A stretch of 64,000 nt of DNA, from assembly GCA_963725655.1 (NCBI GenBank), contig CAVRYY010000001.1, positions 620,001 to 684,000 of the forward strand, in the 5' to 3' direction. The notes beneath the pieces are model-generated. The model had not been told where the DNA came from. It saw nothing but the letters and a program-made list of their open reading frames with translations, and did no database searches. This document shows positions 6,777-15,222 of the stretch, piece by piece (position 1 is the stretch's first letter; each line of letters begins with the position of its first letter). Both the position numbers and the translations under genes were made by a program. The stretch is from CAVRXT01 sp963725655. Its GTDB lineage: Bacteria > Acidobacteriota > Terriglobia > Acidiferrales > UBA7541.

Positions 6777-8627
6777 CTATACGTCGTCGAGGCGCTTGCC
6801 TTCGAATGCGGACTGCAGCGCGCCGTTCATTACCAGTTCGGCCAAATGATTGGTAGCCTGGTTCAGTTCGTCGATGCGCTGGCGCATCAGCTTGTAATCT
6901 TGTCCAGCGGCGGCGTTGCGTAGTGCTGCCGCCGATTTCTCGATGGATGCGCGTTCCGCCGCGGGCAAATCGCCTTCGCCGGCATTCTGCAGCGCCTTGC
7001 TTGTTGCCGTCAGAATCGCGTCGGCTTCGATGCGCGCTTCGATCCGCTGGCGGTCCTCAAAATCCTGCTCGGCGAAATCGATCGATGCTTCCAGCATGTT
7101 TTCAATTTCGGTATCGGTGAGCCCATAGCTGGGCTGAATTTCGATTGAGTGTTGCTCGCCGGTGCGCAAATCCTTCGCCGCCACCTGCAGAATGCCGTTG
7201 GCGTCGATCAGGAATTTCACTTCGATGCGCGCCAGGCCGGCCGGGCCGGGCGGCACGCGCAACTGGAATTTCGCCAGCGAGCGGCAATCCTTGGCCAGTT
7301 CGCGTTCGCCTTGCAGCACGTGCACGTCGATTCCGGTTTGATTCTCGACTCCGGTGGTAAACAGTTCCTGGGCGCTGGCCGGGATGGTCGAGTTGCGCGG
7401 GATGATTTTGGCGATCACGCCGCCCATCGTCTCGATCCCCAGGGAAAGAGGAGTGACGTCGAGCAGTAGCATGGTCTTGACGCCGGATTCCAGAATGTCG
7501 GCCTGCACCGCGGCGCCGAGCGCCACTACTTCATCCGGATTTAGCTCGGTGTGCGGCGCGCGTCCGAAATATTCGCCCACGGTGCAGCGCACCAGCGGGA
7601 TTCGCGTGGAACCGCCGACCAAAACTACTTCATCGATCTCATTGGGCGCCAGCTTGGCGTCCGCGAGCGCCAGCTTCACCGGCGCCATGGTGCGAGCGAC
7701 GATGGGACGAATCAACTCCTCGAATTCGGCCCGGGTAATCCGACGTTCGTAGACTTGGGCACCGCGGTTGCCGCTCAAGGCAAAGCGCACGGTGGCCGAT
7801 TCGTCGCTGGAGAGGGTGTGCTTCGCCGCGATGATCGCTTTACGCAGTTCCTGAACAGCTTCGGGATGATCGTCCAGCGAGACCGAAAATCTCTGCTGGA
7901 TTTCGGAGCGCGTCAGACTCAGCAGGGCATTGTCGATATCGTCCCCGCCGAGGTGCGTATCGCCGTTGGTGGAAAGCACCTGATAGATATCGCCTTCTTC
8001 GGTGGCGATCAGCTTCAGCGTGGAGATATCAAACGTCCCGCCGCCAAAATCATAGACGGCCACGTGCCCGCGTTTCTGTTTGTGCAGGCCGTAGGCCAGC
8101 GCAGCAGCGGTCGGTTCGTTCACCAGCCGCAGCACTTCCAGGCCGGCCAGGCGCCCGGCATCCTTGGTGGCTTGGCGCTGCGCGTCGTTGAAATAGGCAG
8201 GTACGGTGACCACCGCACGGTCGACAGATTCCTTGAAGAACGCTTCAGCCCAGCCTTTAAGCTCGCGCAGGATGAACGCAGAAATCTCTGGCGGGGTGAA
8301 GGGGCGATCGCCCAGGCGCACCCGGATTACATTTTGGCTGCCGGCATCGATGCGAAAGGGAAATAGTTTTAGCTCGTCCTGCACGTCGGCCACGCCGCGG
8401 CCCATCAAACGTTTCACCGAGTAAATAGTGCGCTCGGAATGGGTGAGCAGGCGCTGGCGCGCGGGTTCGCCGACCAGGATCTTTCCGTCTTCGTCGACGC
8501 TCACAACCGAAGGGCACAGCGCCGAGCCGTACGGCCCCGGAACGCATTGTGGAGTGCCGGTGACTGGATCGAGCCAGGCAATCAGGCTGTAGGTGGTGCC
8601 GAGATCAATTCCGACAACGCGTCCCAT
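6777..8627 (-). CDS. hscA: Hsp70-family chaperone HscA of Fe-S cluster transfer
   Basis: 616 residues, normal for HscA. The nucleotide-binding domain (1 to about 375) opens with GIDLGTTYSLIAW (phosphate loop 1) and holds AVVTVPAYFNDAQRQATKDA, NEPTAAALAYG and VGGSTRIPLV. The substrate-binding domain runs from about 380 to 500 and a helical lid follows. HscA binds the LPPVK motif of IscU (present at IscU residues 100-104 here) and drives cluster release with HscB. The location directly downstream of hscB, ahead of fdx, identifies it as HscA and not DnaK. The intergenic gap to hscB is about 80 bases. Confidence 0.95.
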   Translation of the reverse strand: MGRVVGIDLGTTYSLIAWLDPVTGTPQCVPGPYGSALCPSVVSVDEDGKILVGEPARQRLLTHSERTIYSVKRLMGRGVADVQDELKLFPFRIDAGSQNVIRVRLGDRPFTPPEISAFILRELKGWAEAFFKESVDRAVVTVPAYFNDAQRQATKDAGRLAGLEVLRLVNEPTAAALAYGLHKQKRGHVAVYDFGGGTFDISTLKLIATEEGDIYQVLSTNGDTHLGGDDIDNALLSLTRSEIQQRFSVSLDDHPEAVQELRKAIIAAKHTLSSDESATVRFALSGNRGAQVYERRITRAEFEELIRPIVARTMAPVKLALADAKLAPNEIDEVVLVGGSTRIPLVRCTVGEYFGRAPHTELNPDEVVALGAAVQADILESGVKTMLLLDVTPLSLGIETMGGVIAKIIPRNSTIPASAQELFTTGVENQTGIDVHVLQGERELAKDCRSLAKFQLRVPPGPAGLARIEVKFLIDANGILQVAAKDLRTGEQHSIEIQPSYGLTDTEIENMLEASIDFAEQDFEDRQRIEARIEADAILTATSKALQNAGEGDLPAAERASIEKSAAALRNAAAGQDYKLMRQRIDELNQATNHLAELVMNGALQSAFEGKRLDDV

Positions 8628-8708
8628 GTTTCCCCTTGGTCGTTCTGATCTAGTTGGAAGCGGCGGAGGATGTTTTTCAGCGCGCGCAAGAGCGCGGCAT
8701 CCTCGGTT

Positions 8709-9467
8709 CTACGCTCCCGCGAGTTCGTTTTGCACACCCGCCACCAAATTGCGGATGTAAGAACGGCGATTGAGTATTTCGTTCAAGCGGTTAAGGATGG
8801 ACTGGTACTCATCCGGCAAAACACTGAGTTCCACGTGGAACAATCCCCGCGCCCCGTCTCCCGCCGCCGCGTGGCTACCGGATGCGGCGATGGCACGGTC
8901 CCATTCCTGAAACACTTGCTCCAGTTCGGCGTCTACGCTATCCAGCTTTTCCTGGAAATTGTCATCAGCCCGATGCAAGCGCTGCAACAATTCCGCAGGG
9001 ACTTCGCCCGAGGCTGCCGCGCGATTTTCGCGCAGTTCGTCGAGCCATTCGTTCAATTCGAAAGCTTCTTCCAGCAACTCCGGCGGGGCTTTCTGCTTAG
9101 CCGCGCCTTCCCGGCGCATCCCTCGCCGCGCCAGAAGGTATTCCACGCGGGGAATCGGCTCACGCAGCACGCGATACGCGTCGTTCAGCTCCGACGACCG
9201 CTGCAGGGAGAGATTGCGCTCGAACTCGGTGGCATGCGTGAAATTGTCAGGATGCAGCTTCCAGCTAAGTTTGTGGAAGCGAGACTCCAACGCGGCGGTC
9301 TCGATTACCAGCTGGGGAGGCATTCCGAAAAGGTCGAAGTAAGAAGCGCCCTGCGGCAGAGGCTGAATTTTTCCGCAGGCTGGACAAAAATGCTCGCCGT
9401 GAGAGGCCGCGCCGCACTGCCAGCAAGTCAGATCGGCTTTACGAATTGTTGTCGAAGGTGCGTTCAT
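8709..9467 (-). CDS. hscB: J-domain co-chaperone HscB with N-terminal zinc ribbon
   Basis: 252 residues from the ATG at 9467; the open frame continues upstream to 9563 but those residues look non-coding. The N-terminal CWQCG...FCPACG is a four-cysteine zinc ribbon. A J domain follows (SYFDLFGMPPQLVIETAALESRFHKLSWKLHPDNF) with the HPD motif that stimulates HscA ATPase, and then the C-terminal three-helix IscU-binding domain. Classical proteobacterial HscB lacks the zinc ribbon; the arrangement matches eukaryotic mitochondrial HSC20/HSCB. The C-terminal part (about residues 125-180) is Ala/Glu-rich. It is encoded between iscA and hscA, as in the standard operon. Confidence 0.93.
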   Translation of the reverse strand: MNAPSTTIRKADLTCWQCGAASHGEHFCPACGKIQPLPQGASYFDLFGMPPQLVIETAALESRFHKLSWKLHPDNFTHATEFERNLSLQRSSELNDAYRVLREPIPRVEYLLARRGMRREGAAKQKAPPELLEEAFELNEWLDELRENRAAASGEVPAELLQRLHRADDNFQEKLDSVDAELEQVFQEWDRAIAASGSHAAAGDGARGLFHVELSVLPDEYQSILNRLNEILNRRSYIRNLVAGVQNELAGA

Positions 9468-9599
9468 CCATTTCCCAAGACTTCTGCTACCGGGCGAAAT
9501 TTCCACCCACCACACGGAATCGGTTTTCTGATTGCGTGGGCCAAGGCAGCTCGCGCCGAGCACCGTCCTTCCAATTGCGATGGCCCTCTCGGAGTGCGG

Positions 9600-9929
9600 T
9601 TAAGCGGTAAACGAACTGCCGCATCCGCAGCTTCGCGTGGCTTGCGGATTCTGGAAGACGAACCCCTGCTTCATCAAGTCTTCGTGGTAATCGAGGACGG
9701 TATTGTTGAGGTAGAGATAGCTCTTCGGATCGACGAAGATGCGCGCTCCGAACTCCTCGATCACCTTGTCGCGATCACGCGACTGGGTGTCCAGGCGCAT
9801 CGCGTACGTCAAACCGGAGCAGCCCCCGCCTTGCACGCCGACGCGCAGTCCTCCCGCATCTTCGGGAACGCCGTCCTTGCGAAGCAGTTCGCGGATCTTG
9901 GCCGCAGCTTTTTCGGTTACGTGGATCAT
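9600..9929 (-). CDS. iscA: A-type Fe-S carrier IscA
   Basis: 109 residues with the three invariant A-type cysteines: Cys37 in GGGCSGL, and Cys101 and Cys103 in SCGCGSSF at the C terminus. A-type carriers take [2Fe-2S]/[4Fe-4S] clusters from the scaffold to target enzymes. The family's usual length is about 107. The gene sits between iscU and hscB, as in E. coli, so iscA is preferred over erpA. Confidence 0.94.
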   Translation of the reverse strand: MIHVTEKAAAKIRELLRKDGVPEDAGGLRVGVQGGGCSGLTYAMRLDTQSRDRDKVIEEFGARIFVDPKSYLYLNNTVLDYHEDLMKQGFVFQNPQATRSCGCGSSFTA

Positions 9930-10022
9930 GTTCGGTTTCCGTTACCGCGTACTCCATTGGTGCTACGCGCTTCGTTCGGCGCACCGCCTATTGCGCGCCG
10001 ACGTGCCGAGAGCGAGTCCAAT

Positions 10023-10448
10023 CTAGGAGTGGGCGGAGGCAGACGTCGCTTCCGGCTTCACTTCGATGCCTTGCTTCTTCTTCCAGTCCGTTAACGCAGC
10101 CTTGATCGCGTCTTCAGCCAGCACCGAGCAGTGGATCTTCACCGGCGGCAAGGAGAGTTCGCGCACGATGTCGGTATTCTTGATCGAGAGCGCTTCCTCC
10201 ACCGTCTTGCCCTTCACCCATTCGGTGGCTAAGGACGAGCTGGCAATCGCCGAGCCGCAGCCAAAGGTCTTGAACTTGGCTTCCTCGATGATGTGTGTCG
10301 ACGGATTTACCTTCATCTGCAGCTTCATTACGTCGCCGCACTCGGGGGCTCCCACCAGGCCGGTGCCCACGTTCTTATCGTTCTTATCGAGCGATCCGAC
10401 GTTGCGGGGGTTGTTATAGTGCTCGATTACTTTGTCGCTGTAAGCCAT
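10023..10448 (-). CDS. iscU: Fe-S cluster scaffold protein IscU
   Basis: 141 residues. Cluster ligands are Cys37 (GAPECGD, with Asp39), Cys64 (FGCGSAIASSS) and Cys107 with His106 (KIHCSVLAEDAI). The HscA recognition motif LPPVK is at 100-104. [2Fe-2S] clusters are built here with sulfur from IscS and released by HscA/HscB. A C-terminal tail of about 12 residues (KPEATSASAHS) is longer than usual. The ATG is preceded by CAGGAGAA. Confidence 0.96.
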   Translation of the reverse strand: MAYSDKVIEHYNNPRNVGSLDKNDKNVGTGLVGAPECGDVMKLQMKVNPSTHIIEEAKFKTFGCGSAIASSSLATEWVKGKTVEEALSIKNTDIVRELSLPPVKIHCSVLAEDAIKAALTDWKKKQGIEVKPEATSASAHS

Positions 10449-10525
10449 TAGATTCTCCTGTCAGCTGTCAAAACTCGAATAAAATTGCTGGATCGCTTGC
10501 TCGCCACAAACTCCGGAACTCGCGA

Positions 10526-11752
10526 CTAGGCGGTTTCCACTTTCCAATTCAGTTTTGCGACGTCCACACCCTCTTTGGCCATTTCGTAGAGCGGGGAAAG
10601 CTCGCGCAAACGCTGAACGGTTTCGACCACCCGGTTCACCACGTAGTCGACTTCTTCTTCGGTATTGAAGCGCCCGATGCCGAAGCGGATCGAGGTATGG
10701 GCCAGATCTTCGCCCACGCCCAAAGCTTTGAGCACGTAGCTGGGCTCCAGGGTTGCCGAAGTGCAGGCTGAACCGCTGGAAACCGCGACGTCGTTGATGC
10801 CCATCAGCATGGATTCGCCTTCCACGTACGCAAAGCTGATGTTCACGCTGTGCGGCAAACGATGCTCCATCGAACCGTTGATAAACGTCTCATCGAGCTG
10901 CGACATGATGGCTTTGGTCAGCCGGTCGCGCAGGCCTTGCAGGCGGACCGATTCTTCGGCCATTTCGGTCATGCACAGTTCACAGGCCTTGCCCAATCCG
11001 ACGATGCCCGGGACGTTGAGCGTGCCCGAACGCATGCCGCGCTCGTGGCCTCCGCCGTCGATCTGGGCCACTAGCTGGACACGCGGGTTGCGGCGGCGAA
11101 CGTACAGCGCACCGACGCCCTTGGGGCCATAAATCTTATGCGCGGAAATCGAAAGCAGGTCGATGCCGTCTTTCTGGACGTCGACGGGAATCTTTCCAAC
11201 CGCCTGTACCGCGTCGGTATGGAAGAAGATGCCTTTTTCTTTGGCGATCTTGCCGATTTCATTGATCGGCTGGACCACCGCGATTTCGTTGTTGGCGTAC
11301 ATAATGCTGATTAGAATCGTCTTGGGCGTGATCGCGCGGCGCAAATCGTCCAAGCTGATCCGGCCATCCTTCTGCACCGGCAGATAGGTTACCTCGTAGC
11401 CCTCTTTTTCCAGGCGTTTGCAGGTGTCCAGCACCGCTTTGTGCTCGGTGACCTGGGTAATGATGTGGTTGCCCTTCTCGCGGTACATCTCGGCGATGCC
11501 TCGGATGGCCAAGCCATCCGACTCGGTGGCGCCGCTGGTGAAGATAATCTCTTTGGGCGAAGCATTGATTAGCTTGGCGACCTGGGCGCGGGCGTTTTCC
11601 ACCGCTTCTTCCGCTTTCCAGCCAAACTCGTGATTACGGCTGGCGCTATTTCCAAATACCTCGCGGAAATACGGCAGCATGGCGTCCAAGACCCGTGGAT
11701 CGACGGGGGTTGTCGCGTGATTGTCCAAATACACAGGTAGCTGGATGGCCAT
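10526..11752 (-). CDS. iscS: Cysteine desulfurase IscS
   Basis: 408 residues, a class V fold-type I PLP enzyme that converts cysteine to alanine and supplies persulfide sulfur for Fe-S clusters and thio-modified tRNA. The PLP lysine is Lys206 in SAHKIYGPKG; the N-terminal YLDNHATTPVDP and ATESDGLAIRG are typical. The persulfide Cys330 lies in SSGSACTSATLEPSYVL, the IscS-type mobile loop. It is the second gene of the operon, 10 bases downstream of iscR. Confidence 0.97.
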   Translation of the reverse strand: MAIQLPVYLDNHATTPVDPRVLDAMLPYFREVFGNSASRNHEFGWKAEEAVENARAQVAKLINASPKEIIFTSGATESDGLAIRGIAEMYREKGNHIITQVTEHKAVLDTCKRLEKEGYEVTYLPVQKDGRISLDDLRRAITPKTILISIMYANNEIAVVQPINEIGKIAKEKGIFFHTDAVQAVGKIPVDVQKDGIDLLSISAHKIYGPKGVGALYVRRRNPRVQLVAQIDGGGHERGMRSGTLNVPGIVGLGKACELCMTEMAEESVRLQGLRDRLTKAIMSQLDETFINGSMEHRLPHSVNISFAYVEGESMLMGINDVAVSSGSACTSATLEPSYVLKALGVGEDLAHTSIRFGIGRFNTEEEVDYVVNRVVETVQRLRELSPLYEMAKEGVDVAKLNWKVETA

Positions 11753-11762
11753 TATTGCTCTC

Positions 11763-12200
11763 CTAGATCGTAAGCTCGACGACTTCGGACGCTGGTGCGT
11801 CCTCGGCCATCTGCGAAATCGTTACTTTCCTCAAAACGTCGAGGATGCTCTCGTTTATGCGCCGCAACGGCTGCCGGATGGTGCACTTAATCGACTGGCT
11901 GCACTCACCGTGCGATGTCACGCAAGAGGTGATGAACAGTGGCCCCTCCACCGCGCGAATCGCTTCCAAAATGGTGATATTCGAGGGGTGCCGGTTCAGC
12001 TGATATCCCCCGGTCGAACCGTGGCGCGCCACTACCAGCCCTTCTCGGGACAATTTCTGAAGAATTTTGGCCATAAGCGTACTGGAGATGCCGTAAGCCT
12101 CGGCGATGTCGGACGCGCTGAAGGAGCCCCCGTCGTAATGGACGGCTAAGTGGCGAAGAGCGATCAGTCCGTAGTCCGCTTTCTTAGAAAGTTTGAGCAC
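11763..12200 (-). CDS. iscR: Rrf2-family Fe-S regulator IscR
   Basis: 145 residues from a GTG at 12200, with no good RBS. A winged helix (residues 1-85: KKADYGLIALRHLA, SSTLMAKILQKLSREGLV, ARHGSTGGYQL) is followed by the cluster-binding segment Cys93-x6-Cys100-x5-Cys106. IscR senses the [2Fe-2S] supply and represses its own operon when charged. It is the first gene of the isc operon and 10 bases from iscS. A palindromic operator-like site lies immediately upstream of the start (see 12210-12261). Confidence 0.94.
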   Translation of the reverse strand: MLKLSKKADYGLIALRHLAVHYDGGSFSASDIAEAYGISSTLMAKILQKLSREGLVVARHGSTGGYQLNRHPSNITILEAIRAVEGPLFITSCVTSHGECSQSIKCTIRQPLRRINESILDVLRKVTISQMAEDAPASEVVELTI

Positions 12201-12209
12201 GGTAATGTA

Positions 12210-12261
12210 CGACTAAATCAGTCGCACTTCAAATACTATGCTCAGTGGAGGGTGTTGTCAA
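12210..12261 (-). promoter_or_regulatory. isc operon promoter and candidate IscR operator
   Basis: On the minus strand a perfect -35 TTGACA (12256-12261) is separated by 17 bases from a -10 TAGTAT (12233-12238), a near-consensus sigma70 promoter. The transcription start is expected near 12226. Just after it lies a palindrome CGACT-GATTT-AGTCG (12210-12224), 10 bases before the iscR GTG. This is where an autorepressor should bind and it resembles an Rrf2-type inverted repeat. Binding by IscR is inferred. Confidence 0.72.
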
Positions 12262-12351
12262 GCTTGTAATGGGAGTGGGCAAGGCACAAACCCTATGCTA
12301 GCAATGGTTTAAATCCGGACCAAATTAGGGTGCGATTCAAAATAACACACC

Positions 12352-13290
12352 TTACCGCTTGGGCTTCCACTGATCGAGGAACTTCGTGACGTCGTCCGGA
12401 CCGATTCGCGTGGTGGACTCAAATTCGCCCTGCTTTTGGCTGAATACCAGCTTTCCGTCGGGATCCAGAACGGCCAGGCACGGAACACCTTTTTTCAGGG
12501 CCACTTCATATTTTTCGGCGAGGTCCAGATTCTGGTCGTAATCACCAATATTGATGTGGATTACGTGGTAATTCGCGCTCACTAGCGGCGCGATCGCTTT
12601 GGAATGGAATGTAGCGTCCAGGACGTGGCAGTCGTAGCACCAGTTCCCGCCGAAAACGAGGATGACGCGCTTGTGGTCTTTGGTGGCCTCGGCCAGCGCG
12701 GAACGGATATCGGCCCCGGCTTCCTTGGGATCGGGATACAAGTTGGTATTGGGAGTTGCGGGTTCCGGCAGACGGCGCGCGACCTCTGGAGACATCTCAC
12801 CGCGCTGGGTGACGGCGATGCGCCAGTCGCTGCCTTGCTGCACCCAGAGCTGGCTGGCGCCGTTGACGTAGTGAACGTCTCCGGTGGCGGTTTGAAAGGT
12901 GAGGGTATAGCGCAAAACCAGAACTACCTGGGTGGGCTGGGGACGCTGAATTTCGAGTGTTCTTACCGTAAAACTACTCAGACCGCGCGGCTTCAGTGCC
13001 GCCCAATATTCCACCTCCAGGTTGGGGTCCTGGGATTGGCCTTGGGACGTCTTGGTCGCCGCAGGCGGGACGGTGCTGTAGAGGGCCGCCAACGCTGTCT
13101 TGTCGCCGGCGAGAACTGCCGCTCTCCAGCGGGCCAGAGGCTCGAACGCCGCCGCCGATTGCTTCGCGGTGGCCGAGTGTTTGGCTGCGACCGGGCTTCC
13201 GTTTGTGGACTGCGGAAGGGCGTGGGACCGCGGAACTGCTGCGAGCGACGCCAGAATTCCGACAAAGATAACCGATCGCCCGAACTTCAT
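12352..13290 (-). CDS. Exported thioredoxin-fold protein with NTF2-like domain
   Basis: 312 residues from the ATG at 13290, chosen for the CAGGAG RBS. An N-terminal signal peptide (MKFGRSVIFVGILASLAAVPRSHA) exports it. Residues about 50-165 look like an NTF2/SnoaL-type fold (FEPLARWRAAVLAGDKTALAALYS, then beta-rich LQLW/WRIAVTQRG); this is tentative. A thioredoxin domain fills the rest, with the redox motif WCYDC (Cys218 and Cys221) and the cis-Pro GVPCLAVLDPDGK. The likely role is disulfide or thiol chemistry in the periplasm. It is separated from iscR by about 150 bases and transcribed the same way, so it probably has its own promoter. Confidence 0.78.
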   Translation of the reverse strand: MKFGRSVIFVGILASLAAVPRSHALPQSTNGSPVAAKHSATAKQSAAAFEPLARWRAAVLAGDKTALAALYSTVPPAATKTSQGQSQDPNLEVEYWAALKPRGLSSFTVRTLEIQRPQPTQVVLVLRYTLTFQTATGDVHYVNGASQLWVQQGSDWRIAVTQRGEMSPEVARRLPEPATPNTNLYPDPKEAGADIRSALAEATKDHKRVILVFGGNWCYDCHVLDATFHSKAIAPLVSANYHVIHINIGDYDQNLDLAEKYEVALKKGVPCLAVLDPDGKLVFSQKQGEFESTTRIGPDDVTKFLDQWKPKR

Positions 13291-13476
13291 TGCGGCTCCT
13301 GGGGATGAGGCATGCAAATCGCCGAGCGTTCAGCATAGTGGCGGCAGACCCATTTTGCAACGAATCGGGGTATTCGACTTCGTACTCCCTCTGCTCGGTA
13401 GCCGAATTCGGAAACATATTTTTCGGCTTGGCCGCTGACCTTATAGGTTAGAATTGCGAATTGAAGACCCTTCGAG

Positions 13477-13977
13477 ATGACACCCGTCACCGCCATCTAT
13501 CCCGGCTCGTTTGACCCGGTCACGAACGGTCACCTGGATTTAATCGAGCGCGGCGCAAAGATTTTCGAGCGCCTAATCGTCGCCGTTCTGCAAAACCGCG
13601 AGAAAGACCCGCTCTTCAAGGTGGGCGAGCGCGTGGAAATGTTGCGCGAGGCGACGCAAGGGTGGGGCAACGTCGAGGTAGACGTCTTTAACGGCCTGCT
13701 GATGGATTACGCACGGCAGAAAAAAGCCCGGGTGATTCTGCGGGGCATCCGCGCGATTTCGGATTATGAATACGAGTTGCAGATGGCGCTGATGAATCGC
13801 AAGCTCGCCCCGGAAATCGAGACGGTATTTATGCTGCCGGGCGAAAAGTACAGTTATCTGAGCTCGCGTTTGGTTCGGGAGATATCGCAACTGGGCGGTC
13901 CCGTGAAAGACTTGGTTCCGGCAGCCGTGGAGGAGCGGCTGCGGGCGAAGAATGCGTTGAATCCATTAAAAGCTTAA
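13477..13977 (+). CDS. coaD: Phosphopantetheine adenylyltransferase
   Basis: 166 residues, a nucleotidyltransferase that makes dephospho-CoA from 4'-phosphopantetheine and ATP in coenzyme A synthesis. The (H/T)xGH motif is TNGH at 16-19 (YPGSFDPVTNGHLDLI), and the second signature is YSYLSSRLVREI at about residue 125-136. The VILRGIRAISDYEYELQMALMNR core matches CoaD throughout. Length is normal. It is the first gene of the rightward cluster, 11 bases ahead of the aminotransferase. Confidence 0.96.
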   Translation: MTPVTAIYPGSFDPVTNGHLDLIERGAKIFERLIVAVLQNREKDPLFKVGERVEMLREATQGWGNVEVDVFNGLLMDYARQKKARVILRGIRAISDYEYELQMALMNRKLAPEIETVFMLPGEKYSYLSSRLVREISQLGGPVKDLVPAAVEERLRAKNALNPLKA

Positions 13978-13988
13978 GGGGAACGACG

Positions 13989-15218
13989 ATGTCGAGTGGC
14001 GTAGAGACCAAAGCAGAGAAGACCTTCCAACTTTCCGATCGCGTGAATCGGATCGCTGTCTCGCCTACCGCTGCGGTGGTGAACGAAGCCGAAAAGCTTA
14101 AGGCGCGCGGCGTGGACCTGGCCGATTTCGGCATGGGCGAGCCCGACTTCGCCACTCCCGAACACATCAAGCAGGCCGCCATCCGCGCCCTGAACGAGAA
14201 CCACACCAAGTACACCGCGACGGCGGGAATCGCGCCGCTGCGCCAGGCGATTTGCACCTGGCATGGCGCACAATTGGGATCCTCCTATCAGCCCGCGGAG
14301 TGCGTGGTGAACGTGGGCGGGAAACATGCGCTCTTCAACGTAATCTGCTCGCTGATTAATTCCGGCGACGAAGTGGTGATACCCGCGCCGTACTGGGTGA
14401 GTTATCCGGACATCGTGAAGTACGCGGGAGGCAAGCCGGTATTTTTGCAAACGCGGGAAGACGATGGGTTTGGAGTGCGCGCGGCGGAACTGGAAAAGGT
14501 GCTAAGCCCGAAGACGCGCATGGTGATCATCAATTCGCCTTCGAACCCCACCGGGGCGGTGGTTGCTCCCGCGGAATTCCAGAAAATACTGGCGCTGTGC
14601 CGCGAGCGCGGAATCTGGCTGCTTTCCGACGAATGCTACTCGCATTTCGTTTACGGCGACGCCAAGCCGTTTTCGATTGCGTCGCAGGCGGATTCGAAAA
14701 ATCACGTCATCATCATCGGTTCGTTTTCGAAAACGTTCGCGATGACCGGCTGGCGCCTGGGCTATGTGCTGGCGCCGAAGCCGCTGGTCGATGCGGTGAT
14801 CAAGATGCAAAGCCAATCCACATCGAACCCCAATTCGATCACTCAATACGCTGCGCTCGCCGCGTTGAATGGGCCGATGGACACGGTGGCTGCGATGCTG
14901 GCGGAGTACGATCGCCGGCGGAAACACATCGTGGCGGGACTGCGCGCGATTCCCGGAATTCGCTGTAACGATCCGCAGGGCGCGTTTTACGTGTTCCCGA
15001 ACATCGCCAATTGCAAAGTGAACGGCGCAGCGGTCCCGCGGACCGCGGCGGGCGAGGCGGATTCGTCGTGGGTGGCGCGCGAAATGCTCGAGCGCGCACA
15101 CGTCGCTCTCGTGCCGGGCGACGGTTTCGGCGCTCCCGGTTATTTGCGGCTGTCCTATGCCGCTTCGATTGAGAAGCTGGACGAAGGCATTCGCCGCTTG
15201 ACGAAGTTTTTCTCCTGA
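13989..15218 (+). CDS. aspC: Class I aspartate/aromatic aminotransferase
   Basis: 409 residues, a PLP fold-type I aminotransferase of the I-gamma group (AspB/AAT). The PLP lysine is Lys248 in GSFSKTFAMTGWRLGY, SNPTGAV and the substrate-binding Arg near the end (GYLRLSYA) are present, and the GIAPLRQAICTWH and YWVSYPDIVKYAGGKPVFL segments fit the family. It probably transfers amino groups between aspartate and glutamate; the exact substrate range cannot be told from sequence. An N-terminal extension of about 20 residues precedes the usual start. It follows coaD by 11 bases. Confidence 0.9.
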   Translation: MSSGVETKAEKTFQLSDRVNRIAVSPTAAVVNEAEKLKARGVDLADFGMGEPDFATPEHIKQAAIRALNENHTKYTATAGIAPLRQAICTWHGAQLGSSYQPAECVVNVGGKHALFNVICSLINSGDEVVIPAPYWVSYPDIVKYAGGKPVFLQTREDDGFGVRAAELEKVLSPKTRMVIINSPSNPTGAVVAPAEFQKILALCRERGIWLLSDECYSHFVYGDAKPFSIASQADSKNHVIIIGSFSKTFAMTGWRLGYVLAPKPLVDAVIKMQSQSTSNPNSITQYAALAALNGPMDTVAAMLAEYDRRRKHIVAGLRAIPGIRCNDPQGAFYVFPNIANCKVNGAAVPRTAAGEADSSWVAREMLERAHVALVPGDGFGAPGYLRLSYAASIEKLDEGIRRLTKFFS

Positions 15219-15222
15219 AAAC

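Noticed and set aside
9468..9563. HscB start at 9563
   Set aside because: The extra 32 residues carry no conserved sequence, and the ATG at 9467 leads directly into the zinc ribbon.
8670..10094. Long rightward frame (474 codons) antisense to hscB and iscA
   Set aside because: It is a frame shadow of the isc genes, whose zinc ribbon, HPD and A-type cysteine motifs prove the minus strand to be coding.
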